DNA of 64,000 nucleotides. Source: Pseudochelatococcus sp047501465 (lineage in GTDB: Bacteria > Pseudomonadota > Alphaproteobacteria > Rhizobiales > Beijerinckiaceae). A program made the position numbers and the translations under genes. The stretch spans positions 1 to 64,000 of the forward strand of contig NZ_JAZDRL010000002.1 of the NCBI RefSeq assembly GCF_047501465.1. Reading direction: 5' to 3'. Below, piece after piece: positions 1 to 8,892 of the stretch; the first letter of the stretch is position 1, and every line of letters begins with the position of its first letter. Under the pieces are notes generated by a model. The model worked only from the letters and a program-made list of their open reading frames with translations. It was not told the DNA's origin and searched no databases.

Positions 1-445
1 CGGCAAATACACTTGAGGGCGTTTCGTTATAGATTGGCATCACAATCGCTGTACGCTCGCGCAAAACTGTGGGCAGTTCTGCTTCCTTTGGACGGCGCAA
101 AAGCATGAGAAAGCCGACAATTGCACTGGTAAAGGCCAGCGCAATCCAGGAGAAATTCAGCGTGAATAGCCCCAGCAGCAACCACTGCAGAATAGTTGTA
201 CGGCTAACTGACACAACTTCATACATTTGCCAGGCGCCATAGGCGGTTAGCATGAACGCACCGCCAAAAATCACAATACGCGCCAGCCAAACGCCAATCT
301 GGTTACGCGCAATGATGGGCTTGCGTTCTTGTGTTTTACGCCACTTGCGCAAGGATTGCGTTGGCATGTCGAGATGACGCTCCGGCGGAGTCGCAGGGGC
401 CATGTCGATATGAGTGGTAGAAGCAAGTTGTTCGGACGTCATCAT
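1..445 (-). CDS. opgH: Glucan glucosyltransferase OpgH, N-terminal part only
   Basis: OpgH (MdoH) is the inner-membrane glucosyltransferase that builds the backbone of osmoregulated periplasmic glucans from UDP-glucose. Only the first 148 codons are in the window; the rest lies beyond base 1. The visible part has a hydrophilic N-terminus, two hydrophobic segments (about residues 50-72 and 84-117), and then the sequence RTAIVMPIYNE (131-141), which is the characteristic entry to the family 2 glycosyltransferase domain. Two ATG codons in tandem (445 and 442) are possible starts. It begins 6 bases after the stop of opgG on the same strand, so the two are almost certainly co-transcribed. Confidence 0.9.
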   Translation of the reverse strand, partial: MMTSEQLASTTHIDMAPATPPERHLDMPTQSLRKWRKTQERKPIIARNQIGVWLARIVIFGGAFMLTAYGAWQMYEVVSVSRTTILQWLLLGLFTLNFSWIALAFTSAIVGFLMLLRRPKEAELPTVLRERTAIVMPIYNETPSSVFA

Positions 446-451
446 TGCTGC

Positions 452-2149
452 TCAAGGTGTCCAGCGGAAAAGCCAGCTTTCGCTGATCGGTTTGCCCGCT
501 TCAATCAGAGCGAGACGCAATTCACTGCTTGTATCGTTGCCGGGGTCAAAATCAAATACAACCCGTACCATTTTGCGATCGGGATACGGCCATAGACGCG
601 CATTGCTGATGGTCCCACGCGAAGCCGTCAGGCCCACACGTAAAGTATCAGCGATGTTCGCGCGCCCAAGATCATCGCCAGTGAATGCAATAGCGAAACG
701 GCGCATCCGGCTATTAGGCAACACACCAATTCGAGTGCTACGCACGAGCGCAAGATTGGGGCGTTCGGGGACTGACCAGCACCAGTATAGACGCATGGCA
801 TATCGCGTCTCTGTCCCAACTGTGATTGGTTGAGCAGGCCGCCAGTAACAAATGATGTTCGGCGTGCCTTCCGTTGGCGTCGGTACCTCAATCAGCTGAA
901 CGGCACCTTCGCCCCATTCCTCTAATGGCTCCACCCACAAGCTGGGGCGAAGCTCAAACCGCTGCACATCATCCTCATATGCTGCAAAATCACGCCCGCG
1001 TTGAATAAGGCCAAAGCCTTTGGGGTTTTTGTCAAGGAAAGCGGATATCTGTAATGTCTGCGGATTATCAAATGGCCGCCAAAGCCATTCAGATTGTCCA
1101 TTATGGATTTGCAGGCCACCAACATCATGCACCGCCACACGTGTATCGGGTGCAGCGCTGGGACGGATGGGGCCAAACAGGAAGTTAGCCGTTGCACCGC
1201 CAATGCCAATGTGATCAAGACGCGTGCGCGGAATAAGCGTCATTTCAACATCGGTAATGGCGGTATCGCCGGGACGCAGCGTAAAGCGCACCACACCCGC
1301 GACGCTCTCGGAATCGAGCAACGCATGGATCACCAGCGCACCCGAACCAGCCTGTGGCCGTTCAATCCAGAAGGCACGGAATAGAGGCAGCTCTTCGCCT
1401 TTCGCATCAGCTGGACGCAACATCAGTGTGTGTGCATGCACACCATAATTCTGCCCGCGAGCCTTGGCGCGAAAGAATGTCGCCCCTTGAAAGATCGCAA
1501 GCTCCGATGCAGGCTCACCCGGCGCATCCGAATAGATACGAAAACCAGAGAAATCGATTGGTATTTCAGCCTGTTCGGTTTTGGCACGGGCTGCGTTATT
1601 CTGGCCTTCAACGGTATTGCCATTCTGAGCATCATTGTTTGGCACTGTTGGCTGTGCATCGTCCTTATTCGGTTCCGCCGGCACACCTGGTGGCGTAACT
1701 GTACCAAAGTCAAACATATCACGGGCATAGCGAACGCGACTGATCGCACCATCATTAACCGCATAGAGACTGACAGGATTAGAAAAAACGAAGCCGCGGT
1801 GTAATGGCTCGATTGAAAAACCAAGCCCTTCGCCGCTCCAGAGATAAGCCCCCGGCTTGGCACGGATTCCAACATATTGATCATACGTCAGATTATCAAA
1901 GCCTTCGGGCAACTCGCTTGAAGGGGCAACATAAGGGCGCATCGCCAGCTGCCTGGCAACAGCTAACAGCTTTGCAGGATCAAACGTTTCCCCATCGCCT
2001 ACCGTCAACAGAGCCGTCTCCAGAAAATTGGGGGTCTGCGCATGGGCGGACGAAGTACCGGACATCACCGTCGCGCTTGCAGCCGCAAGGCCGAGAGCAA
2101 GCGTTGCGCGTCTGTCGAGAGGCAATCCGGTTTGTTCACGCGATTTCAT
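452..2149 (-). CDS. opgG: Periplasmic glucan biosynthesis protein OpgG/OpgD
   Basis: This is a periplasmic protein that works with OpgH in making osmoregulated periplasmic glucans. The mature part begins near NFLETALL and shows the family pattern (LTYDQYVGIRA, then a long beta-rich C-terminal region ending in RFAIAFTGDDL and FDF). The start is uncertain: the frame is open to 2398, and ATG codons at 2254, 2239 and 2149 are all possible. I chose 2149 because it puts an LDRR motif and an Ala-rich hydrophobic stretch ending in SAHAQ at residues 11-38, which resembles a Tat-type signal peptide as known for OpgD. Odd: residues about 150-195 are an Asn/Gln/Ala/Pro-rich linker that looks inserted between conserved parts. 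OpgG versus OpgD cannot be decided by eye. Confidence 0.88.
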   Translation of the reverse strand: MKSREQTGLPLDRRATLALGLAAASATVMSGTSSAHAQTPNFLETALLTVGDGETFDPAKLLAVARQLAMRPYVAPSSELPEGFDNLTYDQYVGIRAKPGAYLWSGEGLGFSIEPLHRGFVFSNPVSLYAVNDGAISRVRYARDMFDFGTVTPPGVPAEPNKDDAQPTVPNNDAQNGNTVEGQNNAARAKTEQAEIPIDFSGFRIYSDAPGEPASELAIFQGATFFRAKARGQNYGVHAHTLMLRPADAKGEELPLFRAFWIERPQAGSGALVIHALLDSESVAGVVRFTLRPGDTAITDVEMTLIPRTRLDHIGIGGATANFLFGPIRPSAAPDTRVAVHDVGGLQIHNGQSEWLWRPFDNPQTLQISAFLDKNPKGFGLIQRGRDFAAYEDDVQRFELRPSLWVEPLEEWGEGAVQLIEVPTPTEGTPNIICYWRPAQPITVGTETRYAMRLYWCWSVPERPNLALVRSTRIGVLPNSRMRRFAIAFTGDDLGRANIADTLRVGLTASRGTISNARLWPYPDRKMVRVVFDFDPGNDTSSELRLALIEAGKPISESWLFRWTP

Positions 2150-2800
2150 CACGGGAACCTGCACGGATTCATGACGAAGATCATCATCTGGCCTGATGCC
2201 ACCGGCAACAGAAGAGGGTGTCAACAGCGTGGTCATCATGGTGTTTTCAGACATCGGCAATGAGGTTTCGCAGCAAGATATTGCGGGATAAGGCGAGGCG
2301 ATTGACATCGGAAACGGCATAGAATGAACCTGCCTGTACCGAAGCCATAGAGGAAGTTTCCATAAGGTTGCAGATCCACATAACAACGAGCGGAACAACC
2401 GTTTTATTCGTCATTACATTAAACCAGCGAGATAACAGAGCTGCCGATTCCATAAAATCGTAACGCACCTTGTGTCGTCTTGTAACACTTATGGTTGACT
2501 CCTTAAGAGGATCAATCATCTTTATTTTTAAATTCGTTAAAAGACAATGTATCCTCGATTATCCTCAGGCGTTACAGCATAGTGGGATGGGATTCTTAAA
2601 CAAAAGGAGAGCCTGATGATTGGCGCATTGGGCTAACCTTCTGGTTGATGTGGCCTTGTTTATAGCAATCAATGCATCGGGACGTGAACTTGCCATCTTG
2701 CGCTCCTATGCTCATTAACCTAGACGCACTATCATTGCCCATTCAGAGCATCTTTGTGGCTGTAACGAGGCCACTGGCTATTTAATCAACGGATCGGTCT
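2150..2800. other. Intergenic region between divergent opgG and glmU
   Basis: About 650 bases (400 if opgG starts upstream at 2398). It should hold both divergent promoters. There is a good Shine-Dalgarno stretch (AAAGGAG, 2603-2609) before an ATG at 2616, but that frame closes after six codons; the frame one base along then stays open to 2718 and reads as a hydrophobic peptide. This could be a decayed small gene or chance. No RNA gene or repeat was recognised. Confidence 0.4.
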
Positions 2801-4204
2801 ATGCCTTCGGATCATTTGCCCTCTTCAGCTGTCTCCTCCGACAACACAACAACCCGTAGTGCCCTGGCTGTGGTGTTGGCTGCCGGTGAAGGCACACGCA
2901 TGCTGTCTAAACGGCCCAAGATCCTGCATGAGATAGCTAATCGGGCAATCGTATCACACGTTCTGGATGCGATTAGGGGCGCCCATGTGGAGTCGGTTGC
3001 AGTGGTTGTGGGCCCCGGCCGAGAGGACGTCGCGAGCGAAGCATTAAAAACGACACCGCAGGCAACTATTCATACCCAGCAAGAGCGCCTCGGCACTGCC
3101 CATGCAGCCTTGGCCGCGCGCAGCGCACTGGCAAGCGGGGCGGATGACATCATCATTATCTTCGGTGATACACCTCTGGTGCAGCCACAGACCATTCATC
3201 GTCTACGCGAATCATTGGCATCAGGCGTCGCAGTCGTTGTGCTTGGCTTTGAGGCAGACGATCCGACAGGTTATGGTCGCCTGTTGCTTGAAGGGGATAA
3301 TCTCGTCGCCATTAGAGAGCATAAAGATGCAAGCGAAACAGAGCTCGCTATCAATCTATGCAATGGCGGTATTATGGCGATTGCTGGTGCACATGCATTG
3401 GCGCTTCTGGAGAAGGTCGACAATCGCAATGTCAAGAATGAGTACTATTTAACGGATATTGTTGCGCATGCTCGCGCCGCCGGCCTGCGCACCGCAGCAC
3501 TAATTGCAGATGAGGCCGAGCTGCGGGGCATTAATGATCGCTTTCAGCTTGCGCAAGCAGAGGCGGCAATACAGGCGCGCCTTCGTCTCGCGGCCATGCA
3601 GGCAGGTGTAACGCTGATAGCGCCGGAAACTGTATTTTTTTCCTACGATACCAGGCTGGGCTCTGATGTCATTGTTGAACCAAATGTGGTTTTTGGTCCT
3701 GGCGTTGTAATTGAGGAGGGAGCAGTCGTGCATGCCTTCTCGCATCTCACAGGGGCTATTGTGCGTAATGGTGCGGATGTTGGACCGTTTGTACGGCTAA
3801 GGCCCGGTGCTGATATTGGCGTTAAGGCACACGTCGGCAATTTCGTTGAGATCAAGAATGCCACGCTTGGAGAAGGCGTTAAGGCGGGGCATCTCAGCTA
3901 TTTGGGCGATGCAACTATCGGAGCAGGCAGCAATATCGGAGCAGGCACGATCACCTGCAATTATGATGGCTTCAAAAAGCACCGCACAATAATTGGTGAG
4001 AAGGCCTTTATCGGCTCAAACACTTCTCTTATCGCACCCGTTAGCGTGGGCGAGGGTGCCTATGTCGGGTCAGGCTCAATCATAACGGGAAATGTTCCGG
4101 TTGATTCACTGGCAATCTCTCGGGCACAGCAGGTAGTAAAGGATGGCTGGGCGCAAAAAATGCGCTTGTTCCATACCGGGCGCGAAGATAATAGCCAAGA
4201 TTAA
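2801..4204 (+). CDS. glmU: Bifunctional GlmU: N-acetylglucosamine-1-P uridyltransferase / glucosamine-1-P acetyltransferase
   Basis: Cytoplasmic enzyme making UDP-GlcNAc for peptidoglycan and lipopolysaccharide. The N-terminal nucleotidyltransferase domain has the LAAGEGTRM loop followed by KRPKILHEI (residues about 26-45). The C-terminal half is a left-handed beta-helix of hexapeptide repeats with the acetyltransferase signature GHLSYLGDATIG and TITCNYDG (about 360-390). The length of 467 residues is normal for the family. About 20 N-terminal residues precede the first conserved strand, so a slightly later start cannot be excluded; no strong ribosome-binding site is visible. glmS follows after about 100 bases, giving a hexosamine pair. 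Confidence 0.97.
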   Translation: MPSDHLPSSAVSSDNTTTRSALAVVLAAGEGTRMLSKRPKILHEIANRAIVSHVLDAIRGAHVESVAVVVGPGREDVASEALKTTPQATIHTQQERLGTAHAALAARSALASGADDIIIIFGDTPLVQPQTIHRLRESLASGVAVVVLGFEADDPTGYGRLLLEGDNLVAIREHKDASETELAINLCNGGIMAIAGAHALALLEKVDNRNVKNEYYLTDIVAHARAAGLRTAALIADEAELRGINDRFQLAQAEAAIQARLRLAAMQAGVTLIAPETVFFSYDTRLGSDVIVEPNVVFGPGVVIEEGAVVHAFSHLTGAIVRNGADVGPFVRLRPGADIGVKAHVGNFVEIKNATLGEGVKAGHLSYLGDATIGAGSNIGAGTITCNYDGFKKHRTIIGEKAFIGSNTSLIAPVSVGEGAYVGSGSIITGNVPVDSLAISRAQQVVKDGWAQKMRLFHTGREDNSQD

Positions 4205-4237
4205 AGGCAAGATATAAACTGACATCTATCGTGATTT

Positions 4238-4256
4238 GGGCCAAAGGCCTTTTTTC
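4238..4256 (+). terminator. Weak terminator-like hairpin after glmU
   Basis: A short stem GGCC-AAA-GGCC is followed directly by a run of six T. The 4-bp stem is short, so read-through into glmS is likely. Confidence 0.35.
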
Positions 4257-4302
4257 GGCTAGATCAAGCTAACGGCTTATTTTTACGCGAACGGAATCAA
4301 GT

Positions 4303-6129
4303 ATGTGTGGCATCATAGGCATTCTCGGCAATTCAGCTGTGGCGGGAAATCTGTTGGATTCTCTCAAGCGACTGGAATACAGAGGCTATGATTCAGCCGG
4401 CATTGCGACATTAGAAAACGGTGTGCTTACCCGTGTGCGCGCAGAGGGCAAATTACGCAATCTGGAGCTGCGCCTTGCAGACCATCCATTACTTGGCAAA
4501 ATCGGCATCGGCCATACCCGGTGGGCCACACATGGACGTCCTACAGAAGCCAATGCCCATCCGCATGCAACAAGCCGCGTGGCTGTTGTACACAATGGGA
4601 TCATCGAGAACTTTCGTGAGCTGCGTGAGGCGCTTGCGGCAGAGAATATAAAATTCTCAACCCAAACTGATACTGAAGTTGTCGCGTTGCTGATTGATCT
4701 TGCCCTGTCTCGCGGGCTATCGCCGATCGAGGCCGTGCGTGAAACGCTGCCGCTCCTGAAAGGGGCGTTTGCACTTGCATTTATATTTGCGGATGAAGAG
4801 AACCTTCTGATTGGCGCGCGTGCCGGTGCGCCTCTTGCTGTTGGACATGGCAATGGCGAAAATTATCTGGGATCGGATGCTCTTGCGCTTGCCCCTTTCA
4901 CTAACCGTATCAGTTATCTGGAAGATGGGGACTGGGTTGTCATCACACGCGAAAGTGTCACCGTTTACAACATCGAAAACCATACTGTAGTGCGGCCTAT
5001 CAATATTGTAGCACAAGGGACATTGGTCGCCGATAAAGGTAATTTCAGCCACTTCATGGCCAAGGAAATTCACGAACAGCCGGAAGTCGTTGGCCGTACA
5101 ATTGCTCATTATGTGAATATGGCCAACGGCACCGTGAGTTTGCCTGAGGATATTCAGATCGATTTTTCATCGATCGACCGCCTGGTAATCAGCGCCTGCG
5201 GAACTGCTTTTTATGCAGGCACGATCGCCAAGTATTGGTTTGAGCAGCTGGCGGGACTTCCGGTCGAGATTGATGTTGCATCAGAGTTTCGTTACCGCGA
5301 GCCACCGCTGACGGGCAGGGGGCTTGCACTATTTATCTCGCAATCCGGCGAAACTGCTGACACGCTCGCTTCACTGCGTTACACCAATGCAGGAGGCTGG
5401 CCATCACTTGCAGTCGTCAACGTGCCGACATCGACAATCGCTCGTGAAAGCACGATGGTTGCGCCAACGCTGGCCGGGCCAGAAATTGGTGTTGCATCGA
5501 CCAAAGCCTTTACATGTCAGCTTGCTGTACTATTGGCGCTCGCTATTCATGCGGGGCGTGCACGCGGTATGCTTTCGGCATTTGCTGAACAGGAACTGGT
5601 CACCGCCCTGCTAAGCATCCCGGCTTTGATGAGCAAAGTGCTGGCGCATGATGTAGAGATTGAACAGCTCGCACGTGATCTCGCCAAGGCCAAGGATGTA
5701 CTGTATCTCGGGCGTGGGCTTTCCTTCCCATTAGCACTTGAAGGCGCATTGAAGCTGAAAGAGCTTTCCTACATTCATGCTGAAGGCTACGCTGCCGGTG
5801 AATTGAAGCACGGCCCCATTGCCTTGATTGACGAAACAATGCCCGTCATTGTGCTGGCTCCCAAGGACGGGGTGTTTGAAAAAACCGTTTCCAACTTGCA
5901 AGAGGTCGCCGCCCGCGGTGGCAATATTATTCTGATTGGTAGCGCAACAGCTGCCACTGAAGCAGGGCTAGAGAGAGAGACGGCGATTGTGATGCCAGAT
6001 GTGCATCACATTGTTTCGCCGCTACTATATGCACTGCCAGTGCAGCTTCTCTCCTACCACACGGCGCGCGTGATGGGTAAAGACGTGGATCAGCCTCGCA
6101 ATCTGGCTAAGTCTGTGACGGTTGAGTGA
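4303..6129 (+). CDS. glmS: Glutamine-fructose-6-phosphate aminotransferase GlmS
   Basis: Makes glucosamine-6-phosphate from fructose-6-phosphate and glutamine, the first step of the hexosamine pathway that feeds GlmU. The start is fixed by the catalytic Cys2 (MCGIIGILG). The glutaminase domain shows YDSAGIA, GHTRWATHG and HNGIIENF; two sugar-isomerase domains follow, with SACGTAFYAG and SQSGETADT, and ELSYIHAEGYAAGELKHGP near the C-terminus. The protein ends in LAKSVTVE, the conserved family terminus. The length of 608 residues is standard. No glmS ribozyme is expected in this lineage and none was recognised. Confidence 0.98.
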   Translation: MCGIIGILGNSAVAGNLLDSLKRLEYRGYDSAGIATLENGVLTRVRAEGKLRNLELRLADHPLLGKIGIGHTRWATHGRPTEANAHPHATSRVAVVHNGIIENFRELREALAAENIKFSTQTDTEVVALLIDLALSRGLSPIEAVRETLPLLKGAFALAFIFADEENLLIGARAGAPLAVGHGNGENYLGSDALALAPFTNRISYLEDGDWVVITRESVTVYNIENHTVVRPINIVAQGTLVADKGNFSHFMAKEIHEQPEVVGRTIAHYVNMANGTVSLPEDIQIDFSSIDRLVISACGTAFYAGTIAKYWFEQLAGLPVEIDVASEFRYREPPLTGRGLALFISQSGETADTLASLRYTNAGGWPSLAVVNVPTSTIARESTMVAPTLAGPEIGVASTKAFTCQLAVLLALAIHAGRARGMLSAFAEQELVTALLSIPALMSKVLAHDVEIEQLARDLAKAKDVLYLGRGLSFPLALEGALKLKELSYIHAEGYAAGELKHGPIALIDETMPVIVLAPKDGVFEKTVSNLQEVAARGGNIILIGSATAATEAGLERETAIVMPDVHHIVSPLLYALPVQLLSYHTARVMGKDVDQPRNLAKSVTVE

Positions 6130-6215
6130 GAACACTTGAATGCATGGCACTTGCAGCTTTTTGATAAAGGGTTACAAGGCTTCTCCCGAAGAAGATTGTT
6201 GCCGAAAGTAGATTG

Positions 6216-7016
6216 ATGACCGGTGCCGGTACCAACCATAGCCTTGCCCCGCTGACAGGCGGCCCGCAGATTATTCTTGTCGAACCGCAGATGGGTGAAA
6301 ACATCGGCATGGCTGCGCGAGCCATGGCGAATTTTGGTCTGTCCGATATGCGCATCGTTAATCCACGTGACGGTTGGCCAAACGAACGCGCAATCGTGAC
6401 AGCCGCCAATGCCGCCCACGTGCTGGAACGCGCGAAAATTTATCCGGATCTGCTATCTGCAGTGGCCGATCTGAACGCTGTGTATGCGACAACAGCGCGT
6501 GAACGCGGGCAAATGAAGCAAGTCTTCGATGCCGATGCCGCTGTACAACAGGTTCACAGCCGGATTCATGGGGGTGAAAATGTCGGTATCCTGTTTGGGC
6601 GCGAGCGCACGGGCCTGAATAACGATGAGGTCGCGATGGCTGATGCTATCATTACCTTCCCGGTTGATCCATCGAATGCGTCACTCAATTTGGCACAGGC
6701 CGTATTGCTTGTAGGCTACGAGTGGTTCAAGCAGGCGCATGGCACATTGCCATTTACAGTGGAAGAACGCTCCCCCCCCGCCAAGCGCGAAGCAGTTGTG
6801 TCGTTCTTTACTTGGTTGGAACAGGAACTTGATACCTGCGGTTTCTTCCCGGCCCCTGAGAAAAAGCCAGCAATGATCCGCAATCTGCGTGATATTCTTT
6901 TGCGGCTTTCGATGACAGAGCAGGACGTTAAAACCCTGCGCGGCGCGACCTCCATCTTGCGACGTGGGCCGACAAGTACCACAAACAAGAGCGAAATATT
7001 AACCGATAACAACTAG
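6216..7016 (+). CDS. trmJ: TrmJ-like tRNA (cytidine/uridine-32-2'-O)-methyltransferase
   Basis: A SPOUT-class (TrmH family) methyltransferase. The N-terminus PQIILVEPQMGENIGMAARAMANFG and the knot motifs VGILFGRERTGL and ASLNLAQAV (about residues 125-160) identify the family. The TrmJ subgroup, which methylates position 32 of tRNAs, is chosen from the length of 266 residues and a helical C-terminal extension. The preferred ATG is at 6216; a TTG lies directly before it at 6213. It is followed by murI and rpsD, a neighbourhood common in Rhizobiales. Subgroup assignment is inferred. Confidence 0.88.
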   Translation: MTGAGTNHSLAPLTGGPQIILVEPQMGENIGMAARAMANFGLSDMRIVNPRDGWPNERAIVTAANAAHVLERAKIYPDLLSAVADLNAVYATTARERGQMKQVFDADAAVQQVHSRIHGGENVGILFGRERTGLNNDEVAMADAIITFPVDPSNASLNLAQAVLLVGYEWFKQAHGTLPFTVEERSPPAKREAVVSFFTWLEQELDTCGFFPAPEKKPAMIRNLRDILLRLSMTEQDVKTLRGATSILRRGPTSTTNKSEILTDNN

Positions 7017-7049
7017 GGTTATCGGGATTAATCCGTTTAGGAAAAAGCC

Positions 7050-7883
7050 ATGGCGGCTGAGCACATAGCAGACAACATCAAGCCTCCCCGCGTGCTTGTC
7101 TTTGACTCCGGCGTCGGTGGACTGACGGTGTTTTCGCGACTGCGGGAAGCGCGGCCAGATGCACAATTTACATATGTTGCGGATGATGCTGGCTTTCCAT
7201 ATGGCAACATGGATGCAGAAGCGCTGCTCGCACGCGTTGTACATCTGATGGATGGGCTAATTGCTCAGCTATCACCCGACATCGTCGTGGTTGCTTGCAA
7301 TACGGCATCAACCCTGGTTTTACCCGCTCTGCGTGCCCGGTTTGACATTCCATTCATCGGCACGGTGCCAGCAATTAAACCAGCAGCCGAGCAAACAATT
7401 TCTGGAGAGATTACCATTCTCGCCACACCTGGTACGGTTGCGCGGGACTATACACATGATCTGATCCGTAAATTTGCGGATTCCAGCAGAGTTCACCTTG
7501 TAGGCTCTACTCAATTGGCCAGCTTTGCCGAACGGGAGCTTTCTGGCAATCCTGTCAGAGATGATGTTCTGCGTGATGAGGTGGCACCTGTGTTCGTTGA
7601 CCGCGATGGTGCGCGCACCGATATGGTCGTGCTGGCATGCACGCATTATCCGCTGCTCACGAAACGCCTTGAACACCTCGCGCCATGGCCTGTAACATGG
7701 ATCGATCCAGCCCCTGCAATTGCACGGCGTATGGTGCAGTTGCTTGGTGAGGCTACGAATGGCGTACCTCTACAAACCGCGCATGCCACCTTCACCTCAG
7801 GCCAGCAACCACATGAAGCGCTGTTGCTGGCGCTCAAACAGCGCGGCCTTGAGGTCGATGTGCACGAAAAATGTGCCTGCTGA
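7050..7883 (+). CDS. murI: Glutamate racemase MurI
   Basis: Supplies D-glutamate for peptidoglycan. The N-terminal FDSGVGGLTV motif and the two catalytic cysteine motifs, VVACNTAS (about residues 77-84) and LACTHYPLL (about 195-203), are all present. The length of 277 residues is within the family range. It starts 33 bases after the TrmJ-like gene and probably shares its transcript; a promoter for the next gene, rpsD, lies just after its stop. Confidence 0.96.
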   Translation: MAAEHIADNIKPPRVLVFDSGVGGLTVFSRLREARPDAQFTYVADDAGFPYGNMDAEALLARVVHLMDGLIAQLSPDIVVVACNTASTLVLPALRARFDIPFIGTVPAIKPAAEQTISGEITILATPGTVARDYTHDLIRKFADSSRVHLVGSTQLASFAERELSGNPVRDDVLRDEVAPVFVDRDGARTDMVVLACTHYPLLTKRLEHLAPWPVTWIDPAPAIARRMVQLLGEATNGVPLQTAHATFTSGQQPHEALLLALKQRGLEVDVHEKCAC

Positions 7884-7895
7884 TAAAGCAAGTGT

Positions 7896-7924
7896 TTGAC
7901 ATCGGCCGTGAATGCCGATAGGAA
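7896..7924 (+). promoter_or_regulatory. Candidate promoter of rpsD
   Basis: A TTGACA hexamer (7896-7901) lies 17 bases before TAGGAA (7919-7924), just after murI. The -35 element is perfect; the -10 is poor, as is common in alphaproteobacteria. The leader of about 160 bases to rpsD also contains a CTCCC-ACC-GGGAG-like hairpin (about 8027-8040). I do not recognise a known ribosomal-protein leader. Confidence 0.45.
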
Positions 7925-8089
7925 ACGGCAACCTGCGCGGGCCTTATGGCTCGCGCTGGCATTTTACGCTCCCGTGGCCCCTGCGATTTGACTGATTTTT
8001 CGGAAAAGTTGCAACGGATCTGTCGTCTCCCACCCGGGAGAAGAGGAGGGCGCGTTCCTCATTGTTAGTCTTTTTGAGAGGACACGCGA

Positions 8090-8707
8090 ATGTCGAAGAG
8101 AATTTCGGCCAAGTACAAAATCGATCGCCGTCTTGGTGAGAACATCTGGGGTCGTCCTAAGAGCCCAGTAAACCGCCGCGATTACGGCCCAGGCCAGCAT
8201 GGCCAGCGCCGTAAGGGCAAGATGTCGGACTTCGGTACCCAGCTGCGCGCTAAGCAGAAGCTGAAGGGTTACTACGGCAACATCTCCGAAAAGCAGTTCC
8301 ACCGTTACTACGTTGAGGCTTCGCGCCTTAAAGGTGACACCGGTGAGAACCTTGTCGGTCTGCTGGAGCGTCGTCTGGATGCGGTTGTGTACCGCGCCAA
8401 GTTCGTTCCAACCGTGTTTGCTGCACGTCAGTTCGTGAACCATGGTCACGTCAAGGTCAACGGTCGCCGCGTTAACATCGCGAGCTACCTGGTACGTCCT
8501 GGCGATGTCATCGAGGTGAAGGAAGCTTCCCGTCAGCTGGTTGTTGTGCTCGAAGCCATGGCGCTTGCAGAGCGTGATGTTCCTGACTACGTCGAAGCAG
8601 ATCACAACAAGGTTTCAGCCCGCTTCGTGCGCGTGCCCTCCTTGAGCGATGTGCCTTACCCAGTGCACATGGAACCGCATCTCGTCGTCGAGTTCTACTC
8701 ACGCTGA
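8090..8707 (+). CDS. rpsD: 30S ribosomal protein S4
   Basis: Primary 16S rRNA-binding protein of the small subunit. The 205-residue product begins MSKRISAKYKIDRRLG and carries the S4 RNA-binding domain from about residue 95 (RLDAVVYRAKF, RQFVNHGHVKVNGRRVNI). A clear ribosome-binding site GAGAGGA precedes the ATG. It is a stand-alone gene with its own upstream promoter and downstream terminator, as is usual when S4 is separate from the alpha operon. Confidence 0.98.
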   Translation: MSKRISAKYKIDRRLGENIWGRPKSPVNRRDYGPGQHGQRRKGKMSDFGTQLRAKQKLKGYYGNISEKQFHRYYVEASRLKGDTGENLVGLLERRLDAVVYRAKFVPTVFAARQFVNHGHVKVNGRRVNIASYLVRPGDVIEVKEASRQLVVVLEAMALAERDVPDYVEADHNKVSARFVRVPSLSDVPYPVHMEPHLVVEFYSR

Positions 8708-8718
8708 TCGATTTTAAG

Positions 8719-8745
8719 AGCCTGCACGATAATCGGGCAGGCTCC
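8719..8745 (+). terminator. Hairpin directly after rpsD
   Basis: GAGCCTGC and GCAGGCTC form an 8-bp stem with a short loop. There is no T-run, so it may protect the rpsD transcript or act together with the terminator that follows. Confidence 0.5.
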
Positions 8746-8761
8746 AAGGTTGAAAATTTGG

Positions 8762-8791
8762 AAAAGGCCGCCTGCAAAGGTGGCCTTTTTC
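8762..8791 (+). terminator. Rho-independent terminator of rpsD
   Basis: AAAAGGCCGCC and GGTGGCCTTTTT form a G+C-rich stem around TGCAAA, ending in a T-tract; the A-run on the other side would also allow termination on the opposite strand. Confidence 0.85.
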
Positions 8792-8892
8792 GTTATGGAA
8801 ACGTGAGAATATTTGTCCTCGGGCAAACAGCAACCTGACATATGCAAGGGCACAATAATGCGGCCCACACTACCAAATTAATCTCGGCATCT

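Noticed and set aside
2247..2519. 90-codon minus-strand frame overlapping the opgG 5' region
   Set aside because: Lies in another frame over the opgG upstream region, has no family match and no supported start.
4386..4853. 155-codon frame antisense to glmS
   Set aside because: Arg/Ser/Ala-rich antisense shadow of a clearly coding gene; the same applies to antisense frames over rpsD, ppx, glyA and hppA.
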